A DNA stretch of 64,000 bases from Cohnella sp. AR92 (lineage in GTDB: Bacteria > Bacillota > Bacilli > Paenibacillales > Paenibacillaceae): contig NZ_RZJR01000001.1 in NCBI RefSeq assembly GCF_003990975.1, positions 434,001 to 498,000 on the forward strand, written 5' to 3'. Of this stretch, positions 32,061-44,472 are shown piece by piece. The notes below the pieces were generated by a model. The model saw nothing but the letters and a program-made list of their open reading frames with translations. It searched no databases and was not told the DNA's origin. Both the position numbers and the translations under genes were made by a program. Within the stretch, counting starts at the first letter, position 1; every line of letters begins with the position of its first letter.

Positions 32061-32726
32061 ATGGCAATCTTCAAGAGGCTTCGCGACCTTACGATGTCCA
32101 ATATCAATGCGCTTATCGACAAGGCAGAGGATCCGATCAAGATGACGGATCAATATTTGCGGGATATGCAGGAGGACCTCGAGGAAGCGGAGAAGGCGGT
32201 AGCCGCCCAGATCGCTCTCGAGAAGAAGTTCAAGCAGCTGTACGAAGAGCAAGCGGCTCTCGTTCAGAAGCGCGACGAGCAAGCGAACATCGCGGCTCAG
32301 AACAAGAACATCGATCTCGCCAGACGCGCCCTTGAAGAGAAGAAAGGCGCCGAACAGAAAGCCTCCGAATACAAAGCCAGCTGGGATCAGAACAAAGCGG
32401 CCGCCGACCGGCTCCGCGAGAAGCTCGACGAGATGCGCAAGCAATTCACCGAGCTGAAGAACAAGCGGGAGACGCTGGTTGCGCGCGCGAACGCCGCGAA
32501 GGCGCAAGCCGAGATCAACAAGGCGATGTCGGGCTTCGGATCCGATTCCGCGCTCTCCGGCCTGAAGCGGATGGAAGAGAAAGTGCTTCAGATGGAAGCC
32601 CACGCGGAAGCGACCGAAGAGCTCAGCGGATCGAAGGGCAAGTCGCTGGACGAGGAATTCGAAGCGCTGGGCAAGGACAAAGCGGTCGAAGACGAACTGG
32701 CCGCCCTGATGAAGAAGTACGAATAA
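32061..32726 (+). CDS. PspA/IM30 family membrane-protecting protein
   Basis: ESCRT-III-like phage-shock protein of 221 residues that binds stressed membranes. Nearly all residues are in charged heptad helices (for example AEKAVAAQIALEKKFKQLYEEQ). The N-terminal amphipathic helix MAIFKRLRDLTMSNINALIDKAEDP is typical, with the conserved D/EDP turn. GGGAGGAAAATGAAC precedes the ATG. It heads the PspA-DUF350-DUF4178-DUF4247 cluster, a combination known from other Gram-positive envelope-stress loci. Confidence 0.93.
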   Translation: MAIFKRLRDLTMSNINALIDKAEDPIKMTDQYLRDMQEDLEEAEKAVAAQIALEKKFKQLYEEQAALVQKRDEQANIAAQNKNIDLARRALEEKKGAEQKASEYKASWDQNKAAADRLREKLDEMRKQFTELKNKRETLVARANAAKAQAEINKAMSGFGSDSALSGLKRMEEKVLQMEAHAEATEELSGSKGKSLDEEFEALGKDKAVEDELAALMKKYE

Positions 32727-32732
32727 GAAGCG

Positions 32733-32758
32733 ACCCCCTCGGGGGTTTCTTTCTTTAT
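32733..32758 (+). terminator. Weak hairpin after pspA-like gene
   Basis: ACCCCC-TC-GGGGGT followed by TTCTTTCTTT. The two-base loop is too tight, so the stem must open; it probably gives partial termination, leaving more PspA than downstream product. Confidence 0.5.
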
Positions 32759-32792
32759 GATTATTTGACGCTGTCGAAGGGGAGACCTCTCA

Positions 32793-33197
32793 TTGACGTT
32801 TAACGAGATCCTGGGAACGCTGGTATGGACCGCCGCCGGCGCCGTGCTGCTGTTTATTCTGATGACCATCGACGCCATGTTCACGAAGTATCGCGACCTC
32901 GAAGAGATGAAGAACGGCAACACGGCCGTGACGGTCCGTTTCGTGCTGAAGCTCGCCGCGCAAGGGTATATTCTGTCCCGGTCGATCGTCACGTCGGACG
33001 ATCTGTGGGAAGCGCTGCTCGTCTCCTTCATCTCGTTCGTTATCCTCTTTATTCTGGAAGGGATCGTGGAGGCGGTACTGAAGGCTCTCGCCGATCTTCG
33101 GCTGGACGAAGGCGTGAAGAAGGGCATCGTCGGTTACGGCCTGATCGCCGGATCGTTGCACGGCGTCGGTGCGCTGATTATCGGCGCATGCCTGTAA
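32793..33197 (+). CDS. DUF350 family membrane protein
   Basis: Small membrane protein of 134 residues with four hydrophobic segments, two DUF350 half-repeats (TLVWTAAGAVLLFILMTID and VSFISFVILFILEGIVEAVL). The family (YjfL type) is found beside PspA and DUF4178 proteins; biochemical function is unknown. The TTG start follows GGGGAGA. The next gene starts 25 nt downstream, so it belongs to the PspA operon. An envelope-stress role is inferred from context. Confidence 0.85.
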   Translation: MTFNEILGTLVWTAAGAVLLFILMTIDAMFTKYRDLEEMKNGNTAVTVRFVLKLAAQGYILSRSIVTSDDLWEALLVSFISFVILFILEGIVEAVLKALADLRLDEGVKKGIVGYGLIAGSLHGVGALIIGACL

Positions 33198-33222
33198 CGG
33201 CGCGCGGGAAGGAGGACCGAGC

Positions 33223-33735
33223 ATGAGCTTGTTTCAGAGAGTGAAGAACCTGTTGAAGAAGCCGGAGCCGCTGAAGCCGGAACGAAGCGTTCTTACGCTT
33301 GGCCCGGGAGACGTCATCGAGGTGTCGCTGGTTACGTATCAGATTACGGGAAGGACGAGGCCGGTTAACCGCGATGCGGTGTGGCTCACGCTCCGCGACG
33401 GAGCGGATATTCGCTATTTAAGCATCGAGGAGAGGGAGCGCACGATCTATGGCCTCTTCTCCGTTATCGACGGACGCCTCGATTCGGTGGATGAGGTGCC
33501 GACGGAGATCGAACTGGACGGCGTCCAATATTATTTGGACGAGCAATTCTATTCCCGGATTCTGGACGACGGCAGCACGCCGTTCTCCTCCGCCGGGGGG
33601 GATCTGCACGTCTGGAATTACCAGTCGGACGGGCGCAAGCTGCTGAGGATCGAGTGGCAGAACGGCCGATTCATGCTGTATGAAGGGGAATCGATTCTTC
33701 CTGCGGACGTCGAGTGGCTCCGGGGAGGCTCTTGA
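33223..33735 (+). CDS. DUF4178 domain protein
   Basis: Soluble, beta-rich protein of 170 residues: LGPGDVIEVSLVTYQITGRTRP is the usual opening of the DUF4178 fold, followed by WNYQSDGRKLLRIEWQNGRF near the end. No signal peptide or membrane helix. It occurs with PspA and DUF350 proteins; molecular role unknown. AAGGAGG precedes the ATG. Its TGA overlaps the ATG of the next gene (TGATG), so the two are coupled. Confidence 0.83.
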   Translation: MSLFQRVKNLLKKPEPLKPERSVLTLGPGDVIEVSLVTYQITGRTRPVNRDAVWLTLRDGADIRYLSIEERERTIYGLFSVIDGRLDSVDEVPTEIELDGVQYYLDEQFYSRILDDGSTPFSSAGGDLHVWNYQSDGRKLLRIEWQNGRFMLYEGESILPADVEWLRGGS

Positions 33736-34514
33736 TGGAGTCCCGTCGCCGCAAGTGGACTTCCTGGATTCATCTGTCCGTCATTCTTGCGCTTGTCGTT
33801 ACGCTGCTGTCGGCATGCGGAACCGTCAACGTCGAGGAGAGTTACCCGCTTGAATCCGTGAACGGAAGCGGCAGCACGACTTCGTATGTCTATCGGGCAG
33901 CCGGGCAGACGGTTCCCGAGGTGGCCGCGGAGCTCGCGGCCAAGCAGAAGCCGCAGCAGCAATCCCCCGAGGACGAGGAGCGGATGTTCCTTGTCTACTC
34001 GGATCAGGTCATCCACGTTCAGAAGGATGAGAGCCATCCGGAAGACACGCTGATCGAAGTCGACAGCAAGGATTATGTGCGCCAGAACTACAGCCCGTCC
34101 TTCTTGGAGGGCTATCTGCTCGCGAGCTTTATCGGCAGCTTGTTCGATTCCGTGCCGTCCCGGAGCTATGGCGACTACCGGGGCTACGGAAGCCAGACGA
34201 CGAAGCCGCCGAAGACCGGCACGTACCGCGCTCCGACGGCCAGCGACACCAAAGCCGCGCCTCCGATGACGGTGACGAGGAAGGGGTCTATCTTTAAACG
34301 AGGGACTTCTTCCGACGGAGGGGGAGCGGGCTCGGACGGCCTCTTCGGCAAGAAGCCGCAGGATTATTCGAAGAGCTCCGGGACGTCCGGGAGAATTACG
34401 CGCAACAAGAACGGCGGCTCGGGCAGCTCCGGCTCTTCCGGTTGGCTGAATCCGCGCAAGTCTTCTCCGAGGACGAAATTCGGAGGCTCGGGACGAATAT
34501 CCAGACGAAGGTGA
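33735..34514 (+). CDS. DUF4247 family lipoprotein
   Basis: Exported lipoprotein of 259 residues. After SRRRKWTSW and a hydrophobic core comes the lipobox LLSAC, with Cys near residue 28. The conserved DUF4247 part runs to about residue 140 (ERMFLVYSDQVIHVQKD, SFLEGYLLASFIGSLFDS). The rest is a Gly/Ser/Lys/Arg-rich tail, strongly basic at the end (GRISRRR), suited to contact wall polymers or membrane (inference). Starts at the TGATG overlap with the DUF4178 gene; an in-frame ATG at 33714 lies inside that gene and lacks a site. Confidence 0.82.
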   Translation: MESRRRKWTSWIHLSVILALVVTLLSACGTVNVEESYPLESVNGSGSTTSYVYRAAGQTVPEVAAELAAKQKPQQQSPEDEERMFLVYSDQVIHVQKDESHPEDTLIEVDSKDYVRQNYSPSFLEGYLLASFIGSLFDSVPSRSYGDYRGYGSQTTKPPKTGTYRAPTASDTKAAPPMTVTRKGSIFKRGTSSDGGGAGSDGLFGKKPQDYSKSSGTSGRITRNKNGGSGSSGSSGWLNPRKSSPRTKFGGSGRISRRR

Positions 34515-34528
34515 CGGCTAACAACAAA

Positions 34529-34568
34529 AGAGGTGCGGCGGGATTTTCTCCTGCCGCACCTCTATTTG
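34529..34568 (+). terminator. Terminator of the PspA cluster
   Basis: Perfect 11-bp stem AGAGGTGCGGC/GCCGCACCTCT (34529-34539 and 34553-34563), A-rich before and T-rich after, so it can serve the convergent small gene too. Confidence 0.85.
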
Positions 34569-34610
34569 CATGGTTTTTGAAACCGCGGAGAAGGATAAAC
34601 ATGGCAGCAA

Positions 34611-34931
34611 TCAGATGAGGAGCGTTATAACCAGAAGCTCGAAAAGGACTAGCGTGGTGATGGCGGCGGCCTGATAAGGGTTGTAGAAACGCTGCCCATC
34701 CGGCGCGCTCTGCGGCGGCTGAGTCATCAGATGAAGGTGGCAGCCGTCCGTTCCGACGATCACTCCTTCATACGTATGCCCGTCGATCGTCTGAACTCGG
34801 ACGGGGCGGTTGTAATGCCGGCCGCACAGCTCGGAGAGATGCCGGCGGTTCTTCTTCACTTGTTCGACCCAAGGGTTCTCGGCTTTGTAAAGGACGGTAT
34901 GGCTTCCTTGGTTGACGCTTCTGACGCTCAT
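34611..34931 (-). CDS. Small protein with an Sm-like module and C-terminal membrane anchor
   Basis: 106-residue protein. The N-terminal part includes NRRHLSELCGRHYNRPVRVQTIDGHTYEG, whose strand-turn-strand pattern (VRVQTIDGHTYEGVIVGTDGCHLHL) recalls Sm/Hfq-like folds that bind RNA or protein. It ends in one hydrophobic helix (AAAITTLVLFELLVITLLI), a tail anchor. The start at 34931 is preferred since GGGAGGA then has normal spacing; the ATG six bases earlier is too close. No family name is certain. It stands alone, between the PspA cluster and upp. Confidence 0.65.
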   Translation of the reverse strand: MSVRSVNQGSHTVLYKAENPWVEQVKKNRRHLSELCGRHYNRPVRVQTIDGHTYEGVIVGTDGCHLHLMTQPPQSAPDGQRFYNPYQAAAITTLVLFELLVITLLI

Positions 34932-35087
34932 GGGCATTCCTCCCTGGTTTTCTGCTACTAAGCTATGCGGCAGCCCGGATTGCGGTGACAGCCAACTACG
35001 TCAACATTCATTCTTGCGGGATGGAGTGCGCATGCAGGGAGACAATGTTATAATGGACACGCAAGAAGTACGGAAGGGGAGAAACCT

Positions 35088-35717
35088 TTGGGTCGTTTTA
35101 TCATCTGCGATCACCCGTTGATCCAGCACAAAGTGACATTTCTACGCGACAAAAATACAGACACCAAACAATTCCGCGAACTGGTGGACGAACTCTCGAC
35201 ATTGATGGCTTACGAAGTGACTCGAGACATCCCGCTGGAGACGGTTACGGTAGAGACGCCGGTCTCCACGGCCGAAGGCAAGGTCGTTGCCGGCCGCATG
35301 CTGGGCCTTATTCCGATTCTGCGCGCCGGACTCGGGATGGTGGAGGGCATGCTGAAGCTGCTGCCTTCCGCGAAGGTAGGCCATATCGGGCTTTACCGCG
35401 ATCCGGAGACGCTGAAGCCGGTTGAATATTATTTCAGCGTGCCTTCCGACGTAACGGAACGCGAGCTTATCGTCTTGGATCCGATGCTGGCGACCGGCGG
35501 TTCGGCGATCGCGGCGATCGAGTCGCTGAAGAAGCGCGACTGCCGCCCGACGAAGCTGGTGTGCCTGATCGCCGCTCCTGAAGGAGTCAAGGCGGTTCAG
35601 GACGCGCATCCGGATATCGATATCTACGTGGCGGCTCTTGATCAGTACCTGAACGATCACGGCTATATTGTTCCGGGCTTGGGCGACGCTGGCGATCGTC
35701 TGTATGGAACGAAGTAA
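35088..35717 (+). CDS. upp: Uracil phosphoribosyltransferase
   Basis: Converts uracil and PRPP to UMP for pyrimidine salvage; 209 residues, standard length. The PRPP loop is [11 protein letters not shown] near residue 130 and the uracil-binding end is [21 protein letters not shown] start after AAGGGGAG; in other Bacilli the protein begins MGKFxxxDHPL, matching [11 protein letters not shown] here. A TATAAT at about 35050 is the likely -10. Followed 35 nt later by the epimerase gene. Confidence 0.97.
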   Translation: MGRFIICDHPLIQHKVTFLRDKNTDTKQFRELVDELSTLMAYEVTRDIPLETVTVETPVSTAEGKVVAGRMLGLIPILRAGLGMVEGMLKLLPSAKVGHIGLYRDPETLKPVEYYFSVPSDVTERELIVLDPMLATGGSAIAAIESLKKRDCRPTKLVCLIAAPEGVKAVQDAHPDIDIYVAALDQYLNDHGYIVPGLGDAGDRLYGTK

Positions 35718-35752
35718 CCGGGATTCCGGGACGGCTGGGGGAGGCTACCGAC

Positions 35753-36892
35753 GTGAGTGCGATTAAAGTGATGACCATATTCGGAGTTCGGCCGGAAGCG
35801 ATCAAGATGGCTCCGCTTATTCTCGAGCTTCAGAAGTATCCGGGGTTGATTGAGCCGATCGTATGCGTAACGGCTCAGCATCGCCAGATGCTCGACCAAG
35901 TTCTGGAGGTGTTCCGGATAAAGCCGGATTACGACCTCGACATCATGCAGGCGCAGCAGACGCTGAACGACATCTCGATTCGGGTCCTGCAAGGCTTGGA
36001 GCCCGTCCTTCGGGAGGCGAAGCCCGATCTGGTTCTGGTTCACGGCGATACGCTGACCACGTTCCTGGCCAGCTATGCGTCGTTCCTGCAGCAGATCAAG
36101 GTCGGGCATGTCGAAGCCGGCCTCCGTACGTGGAACAAGCTTGCTCCGTATCCGGAAGAGATGAACCGGCAGCTGACGGGCGTGCTGGCGGACCTCCACT
36201 TCGCGCCGACGAGTTGGTCGGCGGGCAACCTCCGCAAGGAGAACAAGTCCGAGGAGAACATCTATATTACGGGCAATACGGTAACCGACGTGTTCCAATA
36301 CACGGTTACGAAGGACTTCCGCCACCCGGTGCTCGACTGGGCGCAGGGCAAGCGGCTGATCCTGATGACCGCGCACCGCAGGGAAGCGCAGGGCGAGCCG
36401 CATCGCCGGATCTTCGAGGCGGTCAAGCGGATCGCCGACGAGTTCGAGGATATCGCGATCGTTTATCCGGTTCATCCGAGCCCGGCGGTAAAGGAGCCCG
36501 CTCAGAGGATTCTGGGGGACCATCCGAGAATCAAGCTGATCGAGCCGCTGGATGTGGTGGAGCTGCATAACTTCTATCCTCACGCGACCCTGATCCTGAC
36601 CGACTCCGGCGGCCTTCAGGAAGAAGCGCCGTCTTACGGCGTTCCCGTGCTCGTGCTGCGGGAAACCACCGAACGTCCCGAAGGGATCGAAGCGGGAACG
36701 CTCGAGCTGGTGGGAACCGAGGAAGAAGCGGTTTACAGCCGAACCAAAGCGCTGCTGACCGATTCCGAGCTGTATGCGCGGATGAGCCGGTCGGCGAACC
36801 CTTACGGCGACGGACAAGCCTCCCGAAGAATCGCCGAAGCGATTCTTCACCATTTCGGCAAGGGAGACCGGCCGGATTCTTTCCGCGCTTGA
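35753..36892 (+). CDS. mnaA: UDP-N-acetylglucosamine 2-epimerase, non-hydrolysing
   Basis: Interconverts UDP-GlcNAc and UDP-ManNAc for wall teichoic acid linkage units or capsule precursors. 379 residues with the GT-B-like fold: VRPEAIKMAPL, TAQHRQML, VHGDTLTTFLASYA, VGHVEAGLRT and the C-terminal TDSGGLQEEAPSYGVPVLVLRETTERPEG. The GTG start follows GGGGAGG. Placed between upp and atp as in several Bacilli. A strong terminator follows. Confidence 0.95.
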   Translation: MSAIKVMTIFGVRPEAIKMAPLILELQKYPGLIEPIVCVTAQHRQMLDQVLEVFRIKPDYDLDIMQAQQTLNDISIRVLQGLEPVLREAKPDLVLVHGDTLTTFLASYASFLQQIKVGHVEAGLRTWNKLAPYPEEMNRQLTGVLADLHFAPTSWSAGNLRKENKSEENIYITGNTVTDVFQYTVTKDFRHPVLDWAQGKRLILMTAHRREAQGEPHRRIFEAVKRIADEFEDIAIVYPVHPSPAVKEPAQRILGDHPRIKLIEPLDVVELHNFYPHATLILTDSGGLQEEAPSYGVPVLVLRETTERPEGIEAGTLELVGTEEEAVYSRTKALLTDSELYARMSRSANPYGDGQASRRIAEAILHHFGKGDRPDSFRA

Positions 36893-36921
36893 GGGACTCT
36901 CTAAATTCCAAGAACGGCTTC

Positions 36922-36963
36922 GAAAGCCGGCCCGATCAGCGACTAATCGGGTCGGCTTTTCCA
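36922..36963 (+). terminator. Intrinsic terminator after mnaA
   Basis: Stem AAGCCGGCCCGAT/ATCGGGTCGGCTT (one mismatch) with a loop of about 9 nt and T4. Confidence 0.85.
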
Positions 36964-37091
36964 GATATTATCGGAAAGCCCGGTTGATACATACAGTATA
37001 CAGTGCAACTGTACGGTTAGGAAAACGGAGAAACCGCGCCGTTACGCGGTTTTCCAGGGGTCAGTTCACATAATATTAATATTTAGGCGAA

Positions 37092-37120
37092 TTGACAAGG
37101 CAGTCTGGCGACGATACAAT
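37092..37120 (+). promoter_or_regulatory. Promoter of the ATP synthase operon
   Basis: TTGACA (37092-37097), exact 17-bp spacer, TACAAT (37115-37120): one of the best sigma-A matches in the window, about 80 nt before the first gene. Upstream, between 36964 and 37090, lies a hairpin AAACCGCG/CGCGGTTT (37031-37052) and otherwise nothing recognisable. Confidence 0.88.
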
Positions 37121-37200
37121 ATAACGGGAACGTAGGGGGAGAAAGGGCTTACTTTAGCACTTTTTCAATAAACCGAAAGGCGTCGAAGGAGTGGATAGAT

Positions 37201-37449
37201 GTGCCAGAATCCCGACGTCAGCCGCCTTTGCCGCCGGATGAGAATCCTTGGCGGGCTGCCGGTCTCGTCACCGCACTGGGCGCGGAACTCGCCGTTTGCG
37301 TTGGACTGGGATGGTGGCTTGGGGCGGTAATTGACCGCGATAACGGAACGGACTATTGGTACCTCATCGGTCTTGTGGCCGGATTGGTGGCCGGAATCGG
37401 TTCCGCTATTGCCCTGATTCGGAAGTTCGCAGGAGAAAGGCGAAAGTAA
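37201..37449 (+). CDS. AtpZ/AtpI family protein
   Basis: Membrane protein of 82 residues with two hydrophobic helices (VTALGAELAVCVGLGWWLGAVID and YLIGLVAGLVAGIGSAIAL) at the head of the ATP synthase operon. AtpZ-type proteins are proposed to help assemble the c-ring or carry Mg2+ or Ca2+; the role is not settled. AAGGAG precedes the GTG. The TAA overlaps the start of the next gene (TAATG). Confidence 0.83.
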   Translation: MPESRRQPPLPPDENPWRAAGLVTALGAELAVCVGLGWWLGAVIDRDNGTDYWYLIGLVAGLVAGIGSAIALIRKFAGERRK

Positions 37450-37859
37450 TGAACGAACTACCCGATCTGCTCAAACGCGTTTCCAGAATTGCGTTCTTTT
37501 TTTTGTCCATGGGTTGTCTGGGGTGGGCTGTCTGGCCCGCTTACCAGAATGTATTCGGAGGGTTCATGATCGGCGTGATCGGCGGCATGGCGATCTCCTG
37601 GCATCTTGCCTGGAAGCTCGTCAGAATCGGCGATTCGGTCGTATCTGGACGCAAGCCCCGTTCCGGGTTGGGATTCGTCACCCGGGCGTGCATCGGCCTC
37701 CTGGCCGGAGTCATCTCCGTTCGCATGCTGGAGTTTAATCTGGCGGCAACGGTAACGGGAATAATTGCGTCGCCGATGGCAACACTCGTATTGGGTCTAA
37801 TCTCCAGAAGTCGTCGCTCGGACGGCCATCCCACAGATGAAAGGGGTGAGAAACACTAA
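37449..37859 (+). CDS. atpI: ATP synthase protein I
   Basis: Accessory membrane protein of 136 residues with four hydrophobic helices and a charged C-terminal tail (SRRSDGHPTDERGEKH). AtpI aids assembly of the c-ring in the membrane. It starts at the TAATG overlap with the upstream small gene and ends one base before the atpB start. This atpZ-atpI-atpB order is common in Bacilli. Confidence 0.85.
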   Translation: MNELPDLLKRVSRIAFFFLSMGCLGWAVWPAYQNVFGGFMIGVIGGMAISWHLAWKLVRIGDSVVSGRKPRSGLGFVTRACIGLLAGVISVRMLEFNLAATVTGIIASPMATLVLGLISRSRRSDGHPTDERGEKH

Positions 37860-37860
37860 C

Positions 37861-38619
37861 ATGGAACACATTGCGCCAATCGTAATTATCGGCGGTCAGA
37901 AGGTCGACCTCTCTGCGATCATCATGATGGTAGTGACCAGTATTATTGTCTTTGTTCTGGCGCGTTTGTCGATTCGCAAGATGTCGGTAGAGAACCCCGG
38001 CAAGCTGCAGAATTTCATGGAGTGGGTCGTCGAGTTCGTTAGCAACATCATCGGCATGGCTACGGACTTCAAAAGAGGTAAGGTTTACCTCAGTCTTGGC
38101 CTGACGCTGATCATGTACATCTTCGTCGGCAACATGCTCGGTCTGCCGTTCAACTTTATTACCGAAGCTCATCATGGGCATGCGACATTCCTCGGAATGG
38201 ACCTGTTCATGGATGGCAAGGACGAAGCCGAATTCGCTTGGTGGAAGTCGCCGACAGCCGATGCCGCAATGACGATGGCTTTGGCGCTTACGGTTATCGT
38301 GCTCTCTCATATTCAAGGGATTCGCCATAATCGCAAGCACTACTTCAAGCACTACGTTCAGCCGTGGTCGTTCTTCCTGCCGATCAACATCATCGAGACG
38401 GTGGCGAAGCCATTGACGCTCGGTTTGCGGCTTTACGGTAACATCTATGCCGGCGAAGTCATGATCTCCGTCATCCTCGGGATGGGGTGGGTCGGAATTC
38501 CGGCAATGCTCGTATGGCAAGGCTTCAGCGTCTTCGTCGGCGCTATCCAGGCTTTCGTATTCACGATGCTGACGATGGTTTACATCGGTCAATACAGCAT
38601 TCACGAAGAAGATCATTGA
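37861..38619 (+). CDS. atpB: ATP synthase F0 subunit a
   Basis: Membrane stator subunit, 252 residues, which with the c-ring forms the two proton half-channels. The essential arginine lies in the segment KPLTLGLRLYGNIYAGEV near residue 190, followed by the GFSVFVGAIQAFVFTML helix. AAGGGGTGAG is about 11 nt upstream of the ATG at 37861; a possible start 24 nt earlier would overlap atpI. Confidence 0.97.
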   Translation: MEHIAPIVIIGGQKVDLSAIIMMVVTSIIVFVLARLSIRKMSVENPGKLQNFMEWVVEFVSNIIGMATDFKRGKVYLSLGLTLIMYIFVGNMLGLPFNFITEAHHGHATFLGMDLFMDGKDEAEFAWWKSPTADAAMTMALALTVIVLSHIQGIRHNRKHYFKHYVQPWSFFLPINIIETVAKPLTLGLRLYGNIYAGEVMISVILGMGWVGIPAMLVWQGFSVFVGAIQAFVFTMLTMVYIGQYSIHEEDH

Positions 38620-38645
38620 TCTAAACTACATTTCAACCAATTTGA

Positions 38646-38882
<237 letters not shown>

Positions 38883-38993
38883 GCAATCGAATGAATAACG
38901 TTAGGCGCGGAGAGCGTATTGCCTCCACGCCTTCATTATGGAATCAGCGATTGAGATTCATCTCAGCAACAAGGTGAAAGGAGTGGGCTACCG

Positions 38994-39479
38994 GTGAGCA
39001 TTAACTGGACTAGTTTTGTCATCCAGGTCGTGTCTTTCGGCATTTTGTTTTTGCTTTTGTCGAAGTTTGCTTTCGGACCGTTGTTCGGCATCATGGAGAA
39101 GCGCCGCCAACTGGTGAAGGAACAAATCGACGGCGCCGAGAAGAGCCGCACGGATGCGGAACGTTATCTGGAAGAACAGAAGCAAGCGCTGCAACAAGCG
39201 CGCAAGGAAGCTTACGATATTATCGAACTGGCGAAGACGACCGGTTCGAAGCAAGCCGACGACATCGTAGAAGCGGCTCGCAGCGAAGCCAATCGCTTGA
39301 AAGAAGAAGCCGTTCGCGAGATCGAGAGCGAGAAGAACAAAGCGATCGCCTCCGTCAAGGCGCAAGTCAGCGGATTGTCCGTGCTGATTGCTTCCAAGAT
39401 CATCGAGAAGCAAGTCGACGAGAAGACGCAAGGCGAGCTTGTTGACAAATATCTGCAAGAAGTAGGGACGAAGTCATGA
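38994..39479 (+). CDS. atpF: ATP synthase F0 subunit b
   Basis: Peripheral stalk subunit of 161 residues: one N-terminal membrane helix (WTSFVIQVVSFGILFLLLSKFAF) and a long charged coiled coil. It is a dimer linking subunit a to delta. GTG start with AAAGGAG upstream. The last four bases overlap the atpH ATG (ATGA), giving coupled translation. Confidence 0.96.
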   Translation: MSINWTSFVIQVVSFGILFLLLSKFAFGPLFGIMEKRRQLVKEQIDGAEKSRTDAERYLEEQKQALQQARKEAYDIIELAKTTGSKQADDIVEAARSEANRLKEEAVREIESEKNKAIASVKAQVSGLSVLIASKIIEKQVDEKTQGELVDKYLQEVGTKS

Positions 39480-40024
39480 GCCGCAGCAGCGTAGTCGCCA
39501 AGCGTTACGCCAAGGCGATCTTCGATATCGCCAGAGACCAGAACCTGGTCTCCGAGACGGAGACTCAGTTGAAGCAGATCGTGGACGCGCTCGAGAAGAA
39601 TCCTGACTTTAAGACATTCCTCTCTTCGCCAAGCATTCTGCCCGAGACCAAGATCAAGGCTCTCGAAGGCTCGTTCGGAGGCAAGCTGCTCCCGTTCATC
39701 GTGAACTCGGTAGGGCTCCTCATCGAACGAGGACGTCAGAACGAATTGCCTGCGGTTGTAGACGCTTATCTCGAAGTGGCCGGCAACGCGATCGGCCGCG
39801 CCGACGCTTACGTCGCTTCCGCTCAACCGCTTACGCTTAATGAGAAAGACCAATTGGCCAAGAAATTCGGCGCTTTGCTCGGCAAGACGGTCCGCGTGCA
39901 CGACACGGTCGATTCGTCCTTGCTCGGGGGATTAACGGTGCGCATCGGGGACACGCTCTATGACGGCAGTCTTCGCACGAAGCTAAACCGTTTGGACAAA
40001 GCGCTGCAATCGTCGGCTAAATAG
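39476..40024 (+). CDS. atpH: ATP synthase F1 subunit delta
   Basis: Stator subunit of 182 residues joining the b dimer to the top of the alpha3beta3 head. It has the N-terminal helical domain (VVAKRYAKAIFDIARDQN) and the conserved C-terminal GGLTVRIGDTLYDGSLRTKLNRL. It overlaps atpF by four bases and precedes atpA by 15. Confidence 0.96.
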   Translation: MSRSSVVAKRYAKAIFDIARDQNLVSETETQLKQIVDALEKNPDFKTFLSSPSILPETKIKALEGSFGGKLLPFIVNSVGLLIERGRQNELPAVVDAYLEVAGNAIGRADAYVASAQPLTLNEKDQLAKKFGALLGKTVRVHDTVDSSLLGGLTVRIGDTLYDGSLRTKLNRLDKALQSSAK

Positions 40025-41554
<1,530 letters not shown>

Positions 41555-41587
41555 TCTCAGGCACCAAAGGTCTGAATAGTTTGCGCG

Positions 41588-41615
41588 GGCTTCCTTCGGT
41601 CTCCCGAAGGAAGCC
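41588..41615 (+). other. Hairpin in the atpA-atpG gap
   Basis: Perfect 12-bp stem GGCTTCCTTCGG/CCGAAGGAAGCC with a TCTC loop and no T-tract. It may be a processing or stability element that tunes subunit amounts inside the operon. Confidence 0.7.
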
Positions 41616-41637
41616 TGGCAATAAGGTGGTGACATGA

Positions 41638-43958
<2,321 letters not shown>

Positions 43959-43981
43959 TCCGCCGCTAAGGAGGAATACCA

Positions 43982-44380
43982 ATGAGCACCTTACGGTTGG
44001 AGATTGTAACGCCGGAACGTATCGTTTACGGGGAAGACGTCAACATGGTCGTAGCCCATGGCGTCGCAGGCCAGTTGGGTATTCTGCCTCATCACGTTCC
44101 CTTGATCACTCCTCTGAAGATTGCGCCGCTTAAAGTGAAGAAGGGGAACTCGGAAGAGCTCATCGCCGTTCACGGCGGCTTCATGGAAGTGCGCAAGGAC
44201 AAGGTCGTGATTCTCGCGGAAGCGGCTGAGCAGGTGGCAGACATCGACGTCTCCCGTGCGAACCAAGCGAAGGAACGCGCCGAACAGCGCCTCGCAGGCA
44301 AGAACGACCATCTTGATCACAAGAGAGCCGAGCTTGCCCTCCAACGCGCGGTCACGCGTATCCAAACGACCGGTAAATAA
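43982..44380 (+). CDS. atpC: ATP synthase F1 subunit epsilon
   Basis: Rotor foot and intrinsic inhibitor, 132 residues: N-terminal beta-sandwich (LRLEIVTPERIVYGEDVNMVVAHG) and C-terminal helical hairpin (RANQAKERAEQRLAGKNDHLDHKRAELALQRAVTRI) whose extension blocks ATP hydrolysis. AAGGAGGA precedes the ATG. Last gene of the operon, followed by a terminator. Confidence 0.97.
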   Translation: MSTLRLEIVTPERIVYGEDVNMVVAHGVAGQLGILPHHVPLITPLKIAPLKVKKGNSEELIAVHGGFMEVRKDKVVILAEAAEQVADIDVSRANQAKERAEQRLAGKNDHLDHKRAELALQRAVTRIQTTGK

Positions 44381-44394
44381 ATAACTTCATCCGA

Positions 44395-44446
44395 ATCGCC
44401 GGCAAGCGGGGTTCCTTCTGGGAACTCAGCTTACCGGCGATTTTTC
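44395..44446 (+). terminator. Terminator of the atp operon
   Basis: Interrupted stem ATCGCCGG...AGC...GTTCC pairing with GGAAC...GCT...CCGGCGAT, followed by T5. Confidence 0.9.
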
Positions 44447-44472
44447 CATAGACCCTACAAGGAGGCCGTCAC

